DNA of 64,000 nt from Gyrodactylus bullatarudis (GCA_012064415.1 SSNU01000119.1:596529-660528); one strand, 5' to 3'. Counted from the stretch's first letter, positions 23,301 through 34,912 are shown. Translations and numbers: made by a program. Notes: a model not told the origin generated them from the sequence alone.

Positions 23301-24581
23301 AATTTCAATCTAAAACACGTGTAGGTTGTTTCGAATAATCAACTCAACGACGCTGATACCAGAATAAATAATCTTGAATCTTTGACGAGGGGTTACCTTG
23401 AAAATCTGTGCCATGGAAGAAATTCTCGATTTAGCTCCGGAAATGATCCAGCAAACAAACCCAGCAATAAAACCAATAAAGATATCCCACGCATTATCAC
23501 CCAGGATAGCTCAATTGACGAGATAATTGAAAGATCTAATAGAATTATTAAACCATTCAATGAACCCCTAGCGACCAATGCCCTCTTCTTGAGTACACCC
23601 GGAGGGAATAGCTTCCTAACCACAAATACAAATGCAACCATAGTCACTAGTCATTCTGATAAAAATGATCACAAAAGTCCCATGACAATATCGAGGGGAG
23701 ATAACTTGGATGAAAACACTAAAAAAGTACTAAACTTTCAACACACCTATTTTTTTACTCTCGGTAGTTTTTTTTGCCTAACCCAGAAGAAAATATGATT
23801 TCTCATACATCTATTTGTCTCTTAAAGATGTTGAAAGTTTGATCAATTTCTCTTTTTTTTAGATAATCGCCTGGGAAAATGAGTTGAGTTTGGACAAGGT
23901 TGAAAAAATCTTTATGAATGCCAAGTCGAAAGGTGATCTATCAGATGTTACATGTTCCCTGTCAAATCAGCAATCTTCCTCTACCAATCAGATCAATCTT
24001 GATCCAGGTCAGAACCCATTTCCCCTCACCATGAGTCGACGACAAGATTCTTCTGGAATTGGCTCCTCAATTTGTGCAACAAATCCCCTTGTTACAATAG
24101 AAAATTTTGACTCAAATAGCGTTGTCTGCAACCCAAAAGACCTTCGTGAGCAAATTAGACTGATAAAAACCACAATCAACGAAAACAGTCAGTTATCAGC
24201 TGAAGGACTCGAGGTCGATATAGGATCAAATAATGATATAACAAGGTAATTTTCAATATTACACCCATTTATTTTAATACATACATAGTAAGGCAAATCA
24301 AATCAAAATACTGAATAATACAAATTTCCACACATACATTCAGTTAATATTCTTAAGACAGTAAGCATAAATGTCGAGCTGTAATCTCACAAAATTCCTC
24401 CATGTTGTACATCAAAGAGGAAAAAATTGCTTAATCTCTTTCTACTTTCAGATTCATTTCAGATAATCTCATTTCAATCACAGATACAATCTTGACACTT
24501 TATGATCACAAAAACCGTGAGGAAGTCAGTGATGATGATACCTTATCGCTTGATTCATCATCATTAAAGGATTCTTTATAG
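14354..24581 (+). CDS. CNTRL: Centriolin-like centrosomal LRR/coiled-coil protein
   Basis: I trace 22 exons (1810 aa): 14354-14632, 14661-15320, 15353-15733, 16099-16515, 16651-16773, 16834-17298, 17367-17420, 17478-17759, 18532-18692, 18765-18903, 20151-20297, 20348-20455, 20516-20719, 20749-20900, 20962-21147, 21207-21486, 21583-21684, 21747-21816, 22168-22475, 23325-23726, 23863-24245, 24452-24581; all phases agree. After YITENLLQK, about five leucine-rich repeats (LVYLNLSNNAIKKI, LRVLNLSSNKISEL) precede a long coiled coil. The block FCNVPEHHRLED matches centriolin NVPEHHNLEN and identifies the protein. Centriolin sits on the mother centriole subdistal appendages and is needed for late cytokinesis. 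Human is 2325 aa, so this is shorter. An alternative start is the ATG at 14408. Introns of 28, 32 and 29 nt occur, alongside ones over 1 kb. An AATAAA lies near 24699. Confidence 0.88.
18051..18072. repeat. TTA microsatellite
   Basis: About seven tandem TTA units inside the centriolin intron 17760-18531. Confidence 0.85.
19589..19708. repeat. Imperfect inverted repeat, SINE- or MITE-like, in a centriolin intron
   Basis: Two 35-nt arms (19589-19623 and 19674-19708) are reverse complements with about five mismatches; each contains the core TTTCGTCCTTAT and ACTCGTCAG. The 50-nt loop contains a minus-strand GGCTCGAATCC, one base from a tRNA B box. It lies in the 1.25-kb intron 18904-20150. A short mobile element or its stem-loop remnant is the simplest reading. 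Confidence 0.55.
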
Positions 24582-24938
24582 GAAGAAGAAAAAGATGAGA
24601 GTTGAAATTTTTTAAATACGAGATCCTAAAGTTATTGCCTTATATAACATTGTTATCAAATCTTATAATTTATTATGATTTTTATTGTTTATATTATAAA
24701 TAAAACAGATACTATATCGATCTCTTCTTTCTATATTCACAAGATTTGAGTAAAAGGACATTAATCGAGTTATAGTTCACTTCTACTCCAAATTATGAAT
24801 TGCCTAAACTATGGTATCTAAATTTAACCTGGAAGCTTAGTTTTCATTTAAACCTTTGGCTATAATTTCAAGTAAATTTGTTTTGTTGATTGGCGATTCC
24901 AAAAATTTTATCTTTTTTCTAACTATTTCATAGTAGTA
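24582..24938. other. Centriolin 3' UTR and WDFY upstream region
   Basis: About 357 bp between a stop and the next start on the same strand. It includes a polyadenylation-type AATAAA near 24699. No other feature seen. Confidence 0.5.
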
Positions 24939-27889
24939 ATGACTACGAATAAGCTATGGTCACCAAAATTGGTCCTTAAACTTCCCATTCAAGAGTGTAG
25001 AATAAATGATGTTATATTCATTCCACACACTGAAATTATTATTAACTGTTCTGAAGATAGGTAAACTCTTGTTAGATCACTGCTTCTTAGATGGATTCGA
25101 ATATACAACGAAAATCAGGGGCGTTACTGGGTCACACACCAGGAATCAGTTCCGGCCTCAGTTTCACGTCTAGTGTACTCCGTTGAGTCCAATACTCTGT
25201 ATGCTGCTCTGGAAAACGGAACAATTATGGAATTTTTATTAACTCCTGATAAAAATGGTTTCACTCACGTCCATGATTACCTTGCTCATTATGAGAAAAT
25301 CACAGATATTTCTTACTCCTTCTACGATAAATTCATTTTATCAGTTTCCCGTGACAATACCCTCTCTGTATTTTCTTCACTCTCCCATTTGCAAATCATA
25401 ACTCATGCACAGCAATATCCGATATCTAGCCTTTGCTATAGTTCCGGCACAAATTATTGCTTCATTGGGGATGTAATTGGCAATATCACTCTACTAAAGA
25501 TTCAAAAGTCAGATGACGGAAGTTGTCGGGCTGATTTTGTTAGATTACTTAAGGCTCACACCAAAACCGTAAACAGTTTATCTTTTAATAAAAAGAATTT
25601 CACTCTCGCTTCAGGGAGTGACGATGGTAGGGTCATTGTATGGGAAATCAACGAAACAAATGTTGTTCATTATCAGTTAGTTGTGAGTTCCTATTGTAAA
25701 CCAATCGATATTTTAGATTAGAAATATCTTTACTTATAAACTGCCGTTAATTATAATTAGCGAATAGCTTTTCATATCCTTATATCTGCTCTTTAAGAAT
25801 CAATTTGAATAATATATTCATTTAATCAATTTTACCATTAATTTTGCTAATTTTTTGTAGGCTAGTCTATTAATCTCTTTGACACATGTATTTTCAGATG
25901 CATTCCAATTCAGTTTCATGTGTCAGTTGGTGGACTAAGGGATTGGCAAGTCAAATAGTTCCCGGTGAGACAAATAAAAATCTTGATGTTCTCATTAGTT
26001 CTGGGACAGACGGAATTTTGGCCTTTTGGCTAATCACTCCCCAACGTAAACCATGTGCTGTATGGAATGAGAGTGACACCTGTCAACTCTGTAATCTACC
26101 CTTCTTCTGGAATATTAAAGGTTTTTGGAATAGAGGCTCCATAAATATTTCACGCCAGGTAAGCTAAAAATAATAACTTGGCCATAGCTTGCCATGTGTC
26201 CATTAAAAGACTCAATTTTTTACACCATCTACAAAAGACTTATTCTGAAATTATCATTAGCATCATTGTCGAATGTGTGGCAAAGCTGTCTGTGATAACT
26301 GTTCTCCCTTCCTTGCCAAAATGCCCAAACTAGGCTTTGAACTGCCCTCGAGGGTTTGTTCTGAATGCAACAAAGAGTTGGATCCTAGAGAGTAAGTTTC
26401 CTTTATGCTTTAAAAATCTCTTTCGACTATAAAACTGGTGTATTTTTAAAATGAGTGGTTTCTACATCAGAAAAGTTCAACTTGTTTCATTATTTACACA
26501 ATATTTGTCTCCTTTGAATAAGTTCAGGATGAGATCAAAGGGCTCTGAGTTTTGTCGATTACATTTCTTATGTTTCTTTATTACTTTTTAATAGTAAAAA
26601 TTATACTAAATTTCGTTCAGGGCTGAACTATGACTATCCTTTTATTAATGAATGTATTTTCTTTTGAAGCCAGACCAGTCTCTGTAATACAATGAACACT
26701 AAATCCGAACTATTACGCTTCTCAATTGACGATTCGAAGAATCGAATGTTGAGTATCGACAAGGACAAATTAATCAAGGTGAGTATCTGGAAAAATTTGT
26801 ATCAATGTAATAATTCATTCAGTTCTGTTTTTAAGCAGTTAATTTCGATCTCTAGGTAACATAAAAATTTATCTGAGCTAATCTATATTTTGTGAAAGTG
26901 AGCTCAATAGCTGCTTGGGGTGACAAATCATCAATAACTAGAAGGATATTATTTACAATTTACATAGAAATAGTATAAGTTGAAGATTATAAGAGTCATG
27001 AATGGAAATAAGAATATAATGTAAGCTGAAAAAACACCTAGAACTCTTCAATAAATAGCAACAGTCAAGAGAAAAAGCTCACATAGGCCATGGTAGTTAA
27101 AGATTAAACGAATAATTCTTTTGAACACACAAATTAGGTTTATACATGTTGATGAAAAATTTCACCTTCACCCACACATCTGTGCTGTCATCCTCTGGGT
27201 TTTTGTATAAGATGGAAAAATTAGAAATTGAAGCAGCATGGTTTTATTAGGTAAATTTCATTAATTAAAAGTATTAATAATACAGTTTGCATTTAAAAAT
27301 TACAGTATGTAATTTTCAGAACATCTTCTTGATAGGAGAATTTTAGAAATCACAAATTTTTTCTTTGTATGAATCCATGAGACAAGTAATTTGTTTCGAA
27401 AACAGCTAGATGCGTCATGTTTTTTGCCATAATACAAAGCATATTAAGTTGTTCCTTTTTTTCACGAAAAATTTGAAATTTCGTTTGTACAAAAATTCAA
27501 TATGATGGCACGTCCTTTGATTGAAAAATGAAGTATTCATTGATTCTGCCATGCTTGATGTCAAATTACCAAATTTTTTATTGTTTCTTCTAAATACAAA
27601 GAATACTCCTTCTAGTTATTGATGATCTATCTTTTACTTTTTGTAATTATCCCTAAAATTAAATGCTGGGTTATAATGCATGATAGTGTTGAAAAAATAT
27701 TCATCAATCATCAAGGAATTTGAAATCTAACTGAAAGAGAATTATTAATAGGAATTAAATTTCATGAATCCAGGACCAATTCTAGGTAATATTGACAGCT
27801 CATTTGAGAAATTCATTTTCAGATTTTTTATGAATAAAACTCTTCATTTATTTTTCCTTTATTTCCAGATTTGGGATTTGAACGTATGA
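24939..27889 (+). CDS. WDFY2: WD-repeat and FYVE-domain protein, WDFY1/WDFY2 type
   Basis: Exons 24939-25060, 25091-25682, 25898-26158, 26261-26391, 26670-26778 and 27869-27889 give 411 aa (human WDFY2 is 400). WD repeats run from NCSEDRWIRIY through GTIMEFLL, SVSRDNTLSVF and ASGSDDGRVIVWEI. The FYVE finger is inserted before the last blade: ESDTCQLCNLPFFW, HHCRMCGKAVCDNC, VCSECNKE. The protein closes with a terminal blade strand (DKLIKIWDLNV) on a 21-nt last exon. FYVE domains bind PI3P, so this protein marks early endosomes, where WDFY2 scaffolds AKT and PKC-zeta signalling. The insertion of FYVE into the propeller is diagnostic of WDFY1/2; I cannot separate the two paralogues. Introns grow from 30 nt (first) to 1090 nt (last). 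Confidence 0.92.
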
Positions 27890-29403
27890 GAAGATTACAA
27901 GAAAATTCCCTACCTAAATTCCGAGATCCACATTTTATCGATATTATTATTATTTGTAATGCTCGAATAAACTGGTACATTGATCTCTAAACCCTGTTGA
28001 AATGGTGATTCGTGGAAAATTGAAAAGAATCCACTTTATTGTTGATTTTTAAATTTTTTTATTCGATTGATATATAACTTCCATTATGTAATTTGAACAA
28101 TTTGCAATTCTTTCAAATCCAAATATAGTTGTTTCTAAAGAATATCCTTTGAATAATTATAATCTATATCATCAAGTCTATTGCCTATTTAAACTTTGTT
28201 TTTGAATGACTCGATGCTTAAGCCAAGACTGATGCTAAAGAACTTCGCAGGAGAATTCAGTGCGCTTATTAGAAATGTAGATTTTGCAAATTATCGGTTT
28301 TTAGCTTTGGAAGAATTCGAATGATGTAAAAAATATATGTTCCAAAAACCTATTCTTATTCAAATAAAGAGAATGAAAAATTTACCCATTTTTATCTCAT
28401 GATAAAAATCATCCCAATAACCACTTTAAGATTGATTTTTTAAGCATAGCTTCTAAATAAAATTGTTTTAAACATCATCATTGCTTGTGAGTATATTTTT
28501 AAATATATATTATCAATTTTTGAAAAGAAATCTCCATCTCAATGTCCTTATATGGTGTTTGGAGAATCGGGTAATTCTTCAACTATGAGGATTATAATTT
28601 CTCTTAAAATTTTAATTAATTAGTGAAAAACCATATTAATAATTATTTTCAGATGTATGTGCAGAATTTATTCAGCTTTTAAATGAGGTATAGATCAAGT
28701 ATCTAAGTGGTCGAATAATAAAGTTATGTGCAATTTTATGATCAAGAATAGGTCATTTTTTGCATTTTTGAAAATCACAATTTTCGCTCTTATTCTCACA
28801 AATAGGCTTGAATCATTGAATAAATGAATGAAAATAATTAGTAATGATGAAATTTAGCTAACTTAAAGTGGTTAGTGGGATGTTGAAGTTATATTTTCAA
28901 CTACTATGGATCAAAGTTTTCTATAAAAAGCCCCAATCGCTACTTGAAAGTAACAAGATCAAGTTTGAGAGGAGGCTTTTTGCCACTTTAATCAAAAACC
29001 ATTTATTCTGAAATACATTTTTACCCATAGAAAATGAAATTGAACATAGGCCGTTGATTGAGTTAGTGAAGGCAAAATATATTTGGTATCTTGGAAATTT
29101 GTAAGAGAAATGTTATTCGATTCTGATTAGCCGAAAAATATACAATTTCAATTGCTCTTGTACCAATAGTTTCTTGATCTTGTGTTTGAGATTTAAAGAT
29201 TTTGCTCTTATAACTAGAACAGCAAATCTAATATGGGAATTTCTGTGAAATAAACTCTGAGAAAACTTTTCATTCATTTACTAATCTTTTATTTTTTGCA
29301 TTTCTATTTTTTATCTACTAATAAATGATGATGAATTACGCCGTTTTGATTTAGTTTCCTTAAAAATCATCTACAAAAGTTATTCCACCTTAAAATTTGA
29401 ATC
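27890..29403. other. 1.5-kb AT-rich intergenic region
   Basis: Very AT-rich, with stops in all frames and only tiny open frames. I found no gene, RNA or clear repeat. It separates the conserved gene block on the left from the lineage-specific RING cluster. Confidence 0.5.
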
Positions 29404-30003
29404 ATGTTGGAAGAAAATTTATGCTGCCATAATTGCCATGGCCAGACTGAATTGCGTAGACAATATTGCGGTCATTACTACTGTGCTGAATGTACCATGA
29501 CTTTTACCGATCAAAGATGGGTTTTTAAATGTCCTTTCATAATCAACTCGGACAATGAGAAGGAAATGTGCGCATCTTGTCAGAATGCTTCAGATGGAAG
29601 TATTCTTCCTTGTGAACATGCCGGCTGTTCCGAATGTCTAGAGAAGGAAATCATAAAATGCTGCGTGTGCGCTAAATCTAAGAAAACCAAGACTAAAAAA
29701 CCAAAGGAAGAGGATAAAGGAAGCTCAGAATCGGTGGCAGTCTTCATTCACGATTTACACATTGACAGAAAGAGCCCCAAAAAGATGATGGCAGCCAAGT
29801 ACAAGGTTGTAACGAGTGGCAGTTATATGAGCTATGATGAAATGATCAAAGGACTCGATCGAAAAGAATTCGAAAAAAATGCTGACGCTTTTGTTAGAGT
29901 ATACGATGAGTCCGGATCAGAATGCATCATAACAAACGTAAATGGAAAATTGAGCATTTACCAGCTTCTGGATCCAGTCCAACGTGTATTCATTGATCCG
30001 TAG
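29404..30003 (+). CDS. RING-like cysteine-rich protein, cluster copy 1
   Basis: Single-exon frame of 199 aa from a true ATG. It has two RING-like C/H fingers: CCHNCHG...CGHYYCAEC...KCPF, and CASCQNASDGSILPCEHAGCSEC...CCVC. A short Lys-rich linker follows, then a C-terminal domain (MMAAKYKVVTSGSYMSYDEM to YQLLDPVQRVFIDP) that is clearly related to the C-terminus of copies 3 and 4. The first finger's last cysteine pair is incomplete (CPF). RING fingers usually recruit E2 enzymes for ubiquitin transfer, but the spacing is irregular here and activity is not certain. It is the most diverged and shortest full copy, lacking the Thr/Glu-rich repeats and the acidic tail. No signal peptide. Confidence 0.65.
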   Translation: MLEENLCCHNCHGQTELRRQYCGHYYCAECTMTFTDQRWVFKCPFIINSDNEKEMCASCQNASDGSILPCEHAGCSECLEKEIIKCCVCAKSKKTKTKKPKEEDKGSSESVAVFIHDLHIDRKSPKKMMAAKYKVVTSGSYMSYDEMIKGLDRKEFEKNADAFVRVYDESGSECIITNVNGKLSIYQLLDPVQRVFIDP

Positions 30004-31156
30004 TTACTCAGGGGAGGCATATTATGCAATAATATCAGCAATATTAGCAAATAAAAATCTACCAATGAGAATGCACAAGTTTATTTAAAATATTACCCGT
30101 TATAAAATCTAAGCATGTGGGAATGTGTTTACAAAAAAGGGTATAACATCTAAAAATATCATCAACTATCAGAAAAGGAGTGTATAAAAGAAAGAAATTT
30201 GCAGTGAAATTCTTGTTGTCATGTCCAAAATAGCAATATTAGCTAATTTACTGCCCTATAGTTAATATTACGCATAGAGTTCTTGTTTAAGCCCACTTAA
30301 ATTTTTTAAATAGGCCTTCAGAAAGTTCTACTCTACTTTAAGATAAAAGAGTATCAAGTAGGAATAAAAGTGTCAGATTCTCTTCATTTCTAAATGCCAA
30401 AAGTTGATTTAATATTAATATAGTTAGTTTGTTATGAAAATAAAATACAAAATTTAATAATTATCACTGGTTAGTTTCACATTTTTGTAATCACAACTCT
30501 GTAATTGTTGCTGGGGCTGTAGATTGAACTGGGGATAGGTGAGTATTGCTTGCATGAATCATTAGGAGTTACCTGGTATAATATTCTAAAGTTAGATGAA
30601 TCTGCAAAGTAGCCTGTTTCCTGTAGATAGTTCTGAACCGCACTGTTGTGTTTTGATCTTTGATGTTCTCTCACCAAGACATCGGGTTGTCAGTCTAACG
30701 TATGAAGAGCCCCCTGAACAAGTAAACTGGTAAATGATCCCTTTCTTTTGACAGAAATAATTGTTAATCCTTGCACGATATTAAATCAAAATCACAAGTG
30801 TGACATTTGGGGTTTCCACATGTAGAATCTACATTGTAGATGCTTATTATGAAAACACGATGCTTCATGTATGGAAGAATGATGGTTTCCATAATGAATG
30901 AAAAAAGGTGCTTGTCCAGTCAAAATGCCGTAAGTCAAGAAACCAAAACTCAATGCAGATCTCGAATTTTATTTCAAAATGGAAAAGAATTGATCGTCCA
31001 CGAGCTGAGCTTTTGGCCAAAACACAAATTTGCAACAAAAAAATACCGTACCTCTTTGGAGATCTCATAATCAATCTCATTTGAAAGAAAATATTAGCAA
31101 CGCAATTTAAATTTTCTTATAGAATTTCATAAATTCTTTCGTCAATTTTAATGTTT
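30004..31156. other. Intergenic region between RING copies 1 and 2
   Basis: AT-rich with several short open frames (30477-30677 minus, 30840-31070 plus) lacking recognisable motifs. Just upstream of copy 2, GCAACGCAATT (about 31098) is shared with the upstream regions of copies 3 and 4, so part of this is homologous promoter sequence. Confidence 0.4.
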
Positions 31157-32359
31157 ATGCTGGAAAATCTCATCTGTGAAAAATGCAGTGCTCCAGCCAA
31201 GGTCAAGTACGATTGTGATCATGTATTTTGCCAAGAATGCTTCAACAAATATAAAGACAAAAATTATCTTTTCATTTGCCCAATGTGTAATTCAGCAGAG
31301 GAATTGAAGTTGAATTTATGTGTAAAAGCCGATGATTGTGCTTCCAAATGTTCAATTTGTAGGGAAGTTGAAGATTTGAAGAAAATGCCCTGTGGTCACC
31401 TATGTTGTGGTGTATGTTGGGAAATGCGTAAGATATATTGCATACCATGCGAAAAAAGGGTCAGTCTAAAAGAAGTCAAAAAGAAAAAGAAAAATGTGAA
31501 AAAACCTACTAAAGATGAAACTGGAAATCAAAATTATCTGCTTTTCCTGAAAGATCTATCAGAAGAGCAAACCAGAACAATAAACACTGACGTTAAACCA
31601 AAGAAAGTTCTCAATATTTTAGAAAAATTCAAGCCTGTAGTGGATAAAAAGAGTGAGAAAGAGGAAGAAGCTGTCACAAAAATCGTCAAAACTGTCGTGG
31701 AAGCTCGAGGAGAGGAGAATGTAGTGACCGACGGATCCAAAGAAAAAATCAAGATTATTCAGGAGACAAATGATCATCAAAATGAAACTAAGAAAAAACT
31801 AGGACTGAGGAATAAAGATAGGAAAAAGATAGGCCAATCATACGTTAACGAAGATATCACAAAAATTCCAACAAGAGAAATCATCACTACCTCAGATGAG
31901 GTCATTGGCAAAGAAGTTATCCAAGAGAGAACTCATTCCGAGACCACAAACGAGGATATATTACCCTACGGATACGAAGTGGAAACAGGAACTGTTCCTG
32001 TGTTACCTAAACTTTCAGGTGAATCTGAGAAAAAAGAAATTGCAATAAAACGAGATAAGTCAAAGAAAGACCAAGCATCTAGTGAGGATAATAGTACCTC
32101 AACAGTTACAAAAATAATCACCACAGAAATCAACACTACAACAGAAGAGTGTGCTGAAGGAAAAACTCAAAATGAGAATACAGTAAAAGTTGGCGCTAAC
32201 GAAGGACGCGAAGAACAAATCGGAACTATTCCTGCAATACCTAATCTTTCTGCTGAAACTAAGCAAAACATGGGAGTAAAAAAACAACAGAAAACAGATC
32301 TTGCAACGGGTGAAGAAAATGGTTATAATGATTATCAGAAGATTAAAGTTAAAACATGA
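31157..32359 (+). CDS. RING-like cysteine-rich protein, cluster copy 2, 3'-truncated
   Basis: The frame opens at 31151, but the second ATG (31157, MLENLICEKC) lines up with the starts of copies 1, 3 and 4; it gives 400 aa. Two fingers are present: CEKCSAPAKVKYDCDHVFC...CPMC and CSICREVEDLKKMPCGHLCC...CIPC. A long Lys/Glu/Thr-rich region with IITTSDE and IITTEINTTTEE motifs follows. From 31880 to 32324 the DNA matches copy 3 (33978-34422). There the coding sequence changes abruptly and stops after YNDYQKIKVKT, so the acidic tail and conserved C-terminal domain are missing. The last residues come from a sequence that lies non-coding at 35621-35750. The result is probably a truncated protein; whether it works is unknown. 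Confidence 0.65.
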   Translation: MLENLICEKCSAPAKVKYDCDHVFCQECFNKYKDKNYLFICPMCNSAEELKLNLCVKADDCASKCSICREVEDLKKMPCGHLCCGVCWEMRKIYCIPCEKRVSLKEVKKKKKNVKKPTKDETGNQNYLLFLKDLSEEQTRTINTDVKPKKVLNILEKFKPVVDKKSEKEEEAVTKIVKTVVEARGEENVVTDGSKEKIKIIQETNDHQNETKKKLGLRNKDRKKIGQSYVNEDITKIPTREIITTSDEVIGKEVIQERTHSETTNEDILPYGYEVETGTVPVLPKLSGESEKKEIAIKRDKSKKDQASSEDNSTSTVTKIITTEINTTTEECAEGKTQNENTVKVGANEGREEQIGTIPAIPNLSAETKQNMGVKKQQKTDLATGEENGYNDYQKIKVKT

Positions 32360-32452
32360 ATATAAAAACTCCAACCTCAACCTTAATCCTCTAGCTTTGC
32401 AATCAGCACACAGACGTAGGAATTGCTAGAACTGGTTTCTTTTTACAAACAG
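32323..32452 (+). repeat. 130-bp direct repeat, copy A (3' end of RING copy 2)
   Basis: Matches 35621-35750 at every base I compared. It carries the novel C-terminus and stop of copy 2. The shared TT at its left edge is a 2-bp microhomology with the copy 3-like sequence before it. Confidence 0.85.
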
Positions 32453-33047
32453 AAACATCCACCCCTTCATGGAAAAGAAATGCATCAATATTACCCCAGT
32501 AATAAAAGGGAAGACAGAGGAAAAAGATCCCGAACAACAAAGGCATACATGATCACTTCAAGCCGAATACATGACGTACACATTTCAATCCTATTGGCAA
32601 ATCAAAGGGGAATAAAAGCGATTGGTCAGAATTGAACAATGTACTTTTTTCATTAATAATTATGGATAAATATTACATGTCAGTGTAAGGTCTAATGAGA
32701 ATCGACGAAAAAAAGGCTATCATTCACCTTAACACGTCGATACACTTGACAGTCAGCAACAAACCAACATTTTCCAAGAAATAAGGCAGCTTATGACCAG
32801 AAATAACCACAAAAATATTTTATTATTATTTCCTCAGTTCGTATAACTGATGATAATAGAATACTGCATCCAAATCGTAAGTTCTATGGAAATACTGTAT
32901 CGTGATCAAGTTAATTTGAAATGGACTTGGATAAATTAGCTATATCGATTCATATTTTCATAATTTAGAAACATTCAGATGAGAGCAACGCAATTAAAGT
33001 TATCAAATAGAAATTCATAGAATTATTTTTGGCAAATTTTTGTTTCT
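32453..33047. other. Intergenic region with RING-copy promoter homology
   Basis: No coding sequence recognised in the first half. The stretch about 32878-33047 resembles the region just upstream of copy 4 (about 36685-36836). Shared words include CTATGGAAAT, GATCAAGTTAA, ATATCGATTCA and GAGCAACGCAATT. This marks a duplicated promoter/5' UTR. Confidence 0.5.
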
Positions 33048-34886
33048 ATGCAGGAAGTTCTCTCATCATGTAAAACGTGCAGCGCTCCGGGTAAAATCCA
33101 GTTCGATTGCAAGCATGTATTTTGCGAAGAATGCTACAATTTAAATACCTATAGGGATAATGTTTTTATTTGCCCGTATTGCAAATTTAAACCAAATATT
33201 ACATCGATGGCGGATTATTGTGAGGAGAAAACCAAGGATTCTCTAAATACATGTCAATTTTGTTGGGTTAATGAACCAAAGAATGAAATGTCTTGCGGCC
33301 ACTTTTGTTGTGACAACTGTCGGAAACTTGATTGGGTTATTTGTACAACATGCGGGGTACGAATTGTTTTTAGAAAACAACACGTCAAAAATGATAATGA
33401 TCCTGTGCAAGAAAAACAATGTAGCTGTTGCAAAAAGATGATGAAAAAGGGTGAAATCTTAGCCTGTAGCCACTTTTGCTGTTACAAATGCTTGAGAATA
33501 AGAGACACTGTAACTTGTTCCATTTGTACAAAGGGTCTTACTCTTCCAACAAAGATGGTCAGTGAATTCAAAAAGAAGGATGGGAAAAAACCATACGATG
33601 AACCTGAGAAACAAACACATAGACTCTCCATAAAGAGTAAAATTAATGAGCAATTCAAAACAACAAACCCTGAGGTAAAACCGAGGAAAGTTTTCAATAT
33701 TCTCAAAAATACCAAGCTTGTCGGGGACAAAAAGAGTCAGACAGTAAAAGAAGTTGTCACAACAATCGAGGAAACTCAAAGTGAGAACACAAACAAAATT
33801 GTGGTACCCAAGAAAAAAATCAGAGTTAAAAATAAAGAGGAGAAAATCGGAGTTATTCCTGTGATAACTGATCATTCAAATGAAATCAAGAAGAAAATGG
33901 GAGTCAAAAATAATGAAAAGGCAATGAAAGACCAAGCAAAGATTGAGGGATTTACTACAGATGTCACAACGACAGAGATCATCACTACCTCAGATGAGGT
34001 CATTGGCAAAGAAGTTATCCAAGAGAGAACTCATTCCGAGACCACAAACGAGGATATATTACCCTACGGATACGAAGTGGAAACAGGAACTGTTCCTGTG
34101 TTACCTAAACTTTCAGGTGAATCTGAGAAAAAAGAAATTGCAATAAAACGAGATAAGTCAAAGAAAGACCAAGCATCTAGTGAGGATAATAGTACCTCAA
34201 CAGTTACAAAAATAATCACCACAGAAATCAACACTACAACAGAAGAGTGTGCTGAAGGAAAAACTCAAAATGAGAATACAGTAAAAGTTGGCGCTAACGA
34301 AGGACGCGAAGAACAAATCGGAACTATTCCTGCAATACCTAATCTTTCTGCTGAAACTAAGCAAAACATGGGAGTAAAAAAACAACAGAAAACAGATCTT
34401 GCAACGGGTGAAGAAAATGGTTCCACTATAGTTACAGAAATTATAACGACAGAGATTACCACTACCACAGAAGAAGGTGCTGAAGGAGAAGGCACCCAAG
34501 AAGACGAAACTGCCGACGAAGACGACGAAGTTGAGGAATCTGATGACGAAGTTTATGAAACTGCTGACGAAGACGACGAAGTTTATGAAACTGCTGACGA
34601 AGAGTACGAAGAAGAGGAAGGCGAGCAGGAAATAAGCAATCAAATGATGAAAGCTGTCAAATACAAGGGAGGGGATGGCTCTTACAAGAACTGGGACCAA
34701 CTTGTAGATGATTCTGTGATAAATAGTTTCAAAACCAAAAGGATTAGATTCATGAAACTGTTTGATGAGAACGGATGCATCTGTGTTATTCAAGAGTTTG
34801 AGGAGAGTTTGGTCCTCTATCGTTTCCTGAGTCCAGCAGAAAGAATCGATCTTGGCCCATTGGAGTTCACAAATTATGATTCATAA
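33048..34886 (+). CDS. RING-like cysteine-rich protein, cluster copy 3 (longest)
   Basis: Single exon of 612 aa from the ATG at 33048. Three RING-like fingers occupy about residues 8-165: CKTCSAPGKIQFDCKHVFC...CPYC, CQFCWVNEPKNEMSCGHFCC...CTTC, and CSCCKKMMKKGEILACSHFCC...CSIC. Residues about 265-485 hold three degenerate repeats of roughly 78-80 aa (33843, 34083, 34317), each with an IGxIPxI / LSxExK / IITTEI / TTxE pattern. An acidic tail (ETADEDDEVYETADE) follows, then the cluster's C-terminal domain (MMKAVKYKGGDGSYKNW to YRFLSPAERIDLG). No membrane span or signal peptide, so probably intracellular. E3 ligase activity is a guess from the fingers. The 3' half is shared with copies 2 and 4; the fingers are diverged. 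Confidence 0.7.
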   Translation: MQEVLSSCKTCSAPGKIQFDCKHVFCEECYNLNTYRDNVFICPYCKFKPNITSMADYCEEKTKDSLNTCQFCWVNEPKNEMSCGHFCCDNCRKLDWVICTTCGVRIVFRKQHVKNDNDPVQEKQCSCCKKMMKKGEILACSHFCCYKCLRIRDTVTCSICTKGLTLPTKMVSEFKKKDGKKPYDEPEKQTHRLSIKSKINEQFKTTNPEVKPRKVFNILKNTKLVGDKKSQTVKEVVTTIEETQSENTNKIVVPKKKIRVKNKEEKIGVIPVITDHSNEIKKKMGVKNNEKAMKDQAKIEGFTTDVTTTEIITTSDEVIGKEVIQERTHSETTNEDILPYGYEVETGTVPVLPKLSGESEKKEIAIKRDKSKKDQASSEDNSTSTVTKIITTEINTTTEECAEGKTQNENTVKVGANEGREEQIGTIPAIPNLSAETKQNMGVKKQQKTDLATGEENGSTIVTEIITTEITTTTEEGAEGEGTQEDETADEDDEVEESDDEVYETADEDDEVYETADEEYEEEEGEQEISNQMMKAVKYKGGDGSYKNWDQLVDDSVINSFKTKRIRFMKLFDENGCICVIQEFEESLVLYRFLSPAERIDLGPLEFTNYDS

Positions 34887-34912
34887 TATAATTCTCAACT
34901 TGTTCATACTGT
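34296..34912 (+). repeat. 617-bp tract shared with RING copy 4 (37806-38422)
   Basis: Sequence from here matches 37806-38422 at a constant offset of 3510 with no difference found on line-by-line comparison. It includes the stop codon and 26 bp beyond it. Identity ends abruptly on both sides. Confidence 0.85.

Noticed and set aside
30477..31080. Several short frames between RING copies 1 and 2
   Set aside because: They lack ATG starts or motifs and do not resemble the cluster genes; none can be linked into a gene model.
34197..34793. Long minus-strand open frame (198 aa) opposite RING copy 3, and its twin opposite copy 4
   Set aside because: It mirrors the GAN-rich Thr/Glu/Asp codons of the plus-strand genes, which are free of stops on the complement. 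The hydrophobic product is a compositional shadow.
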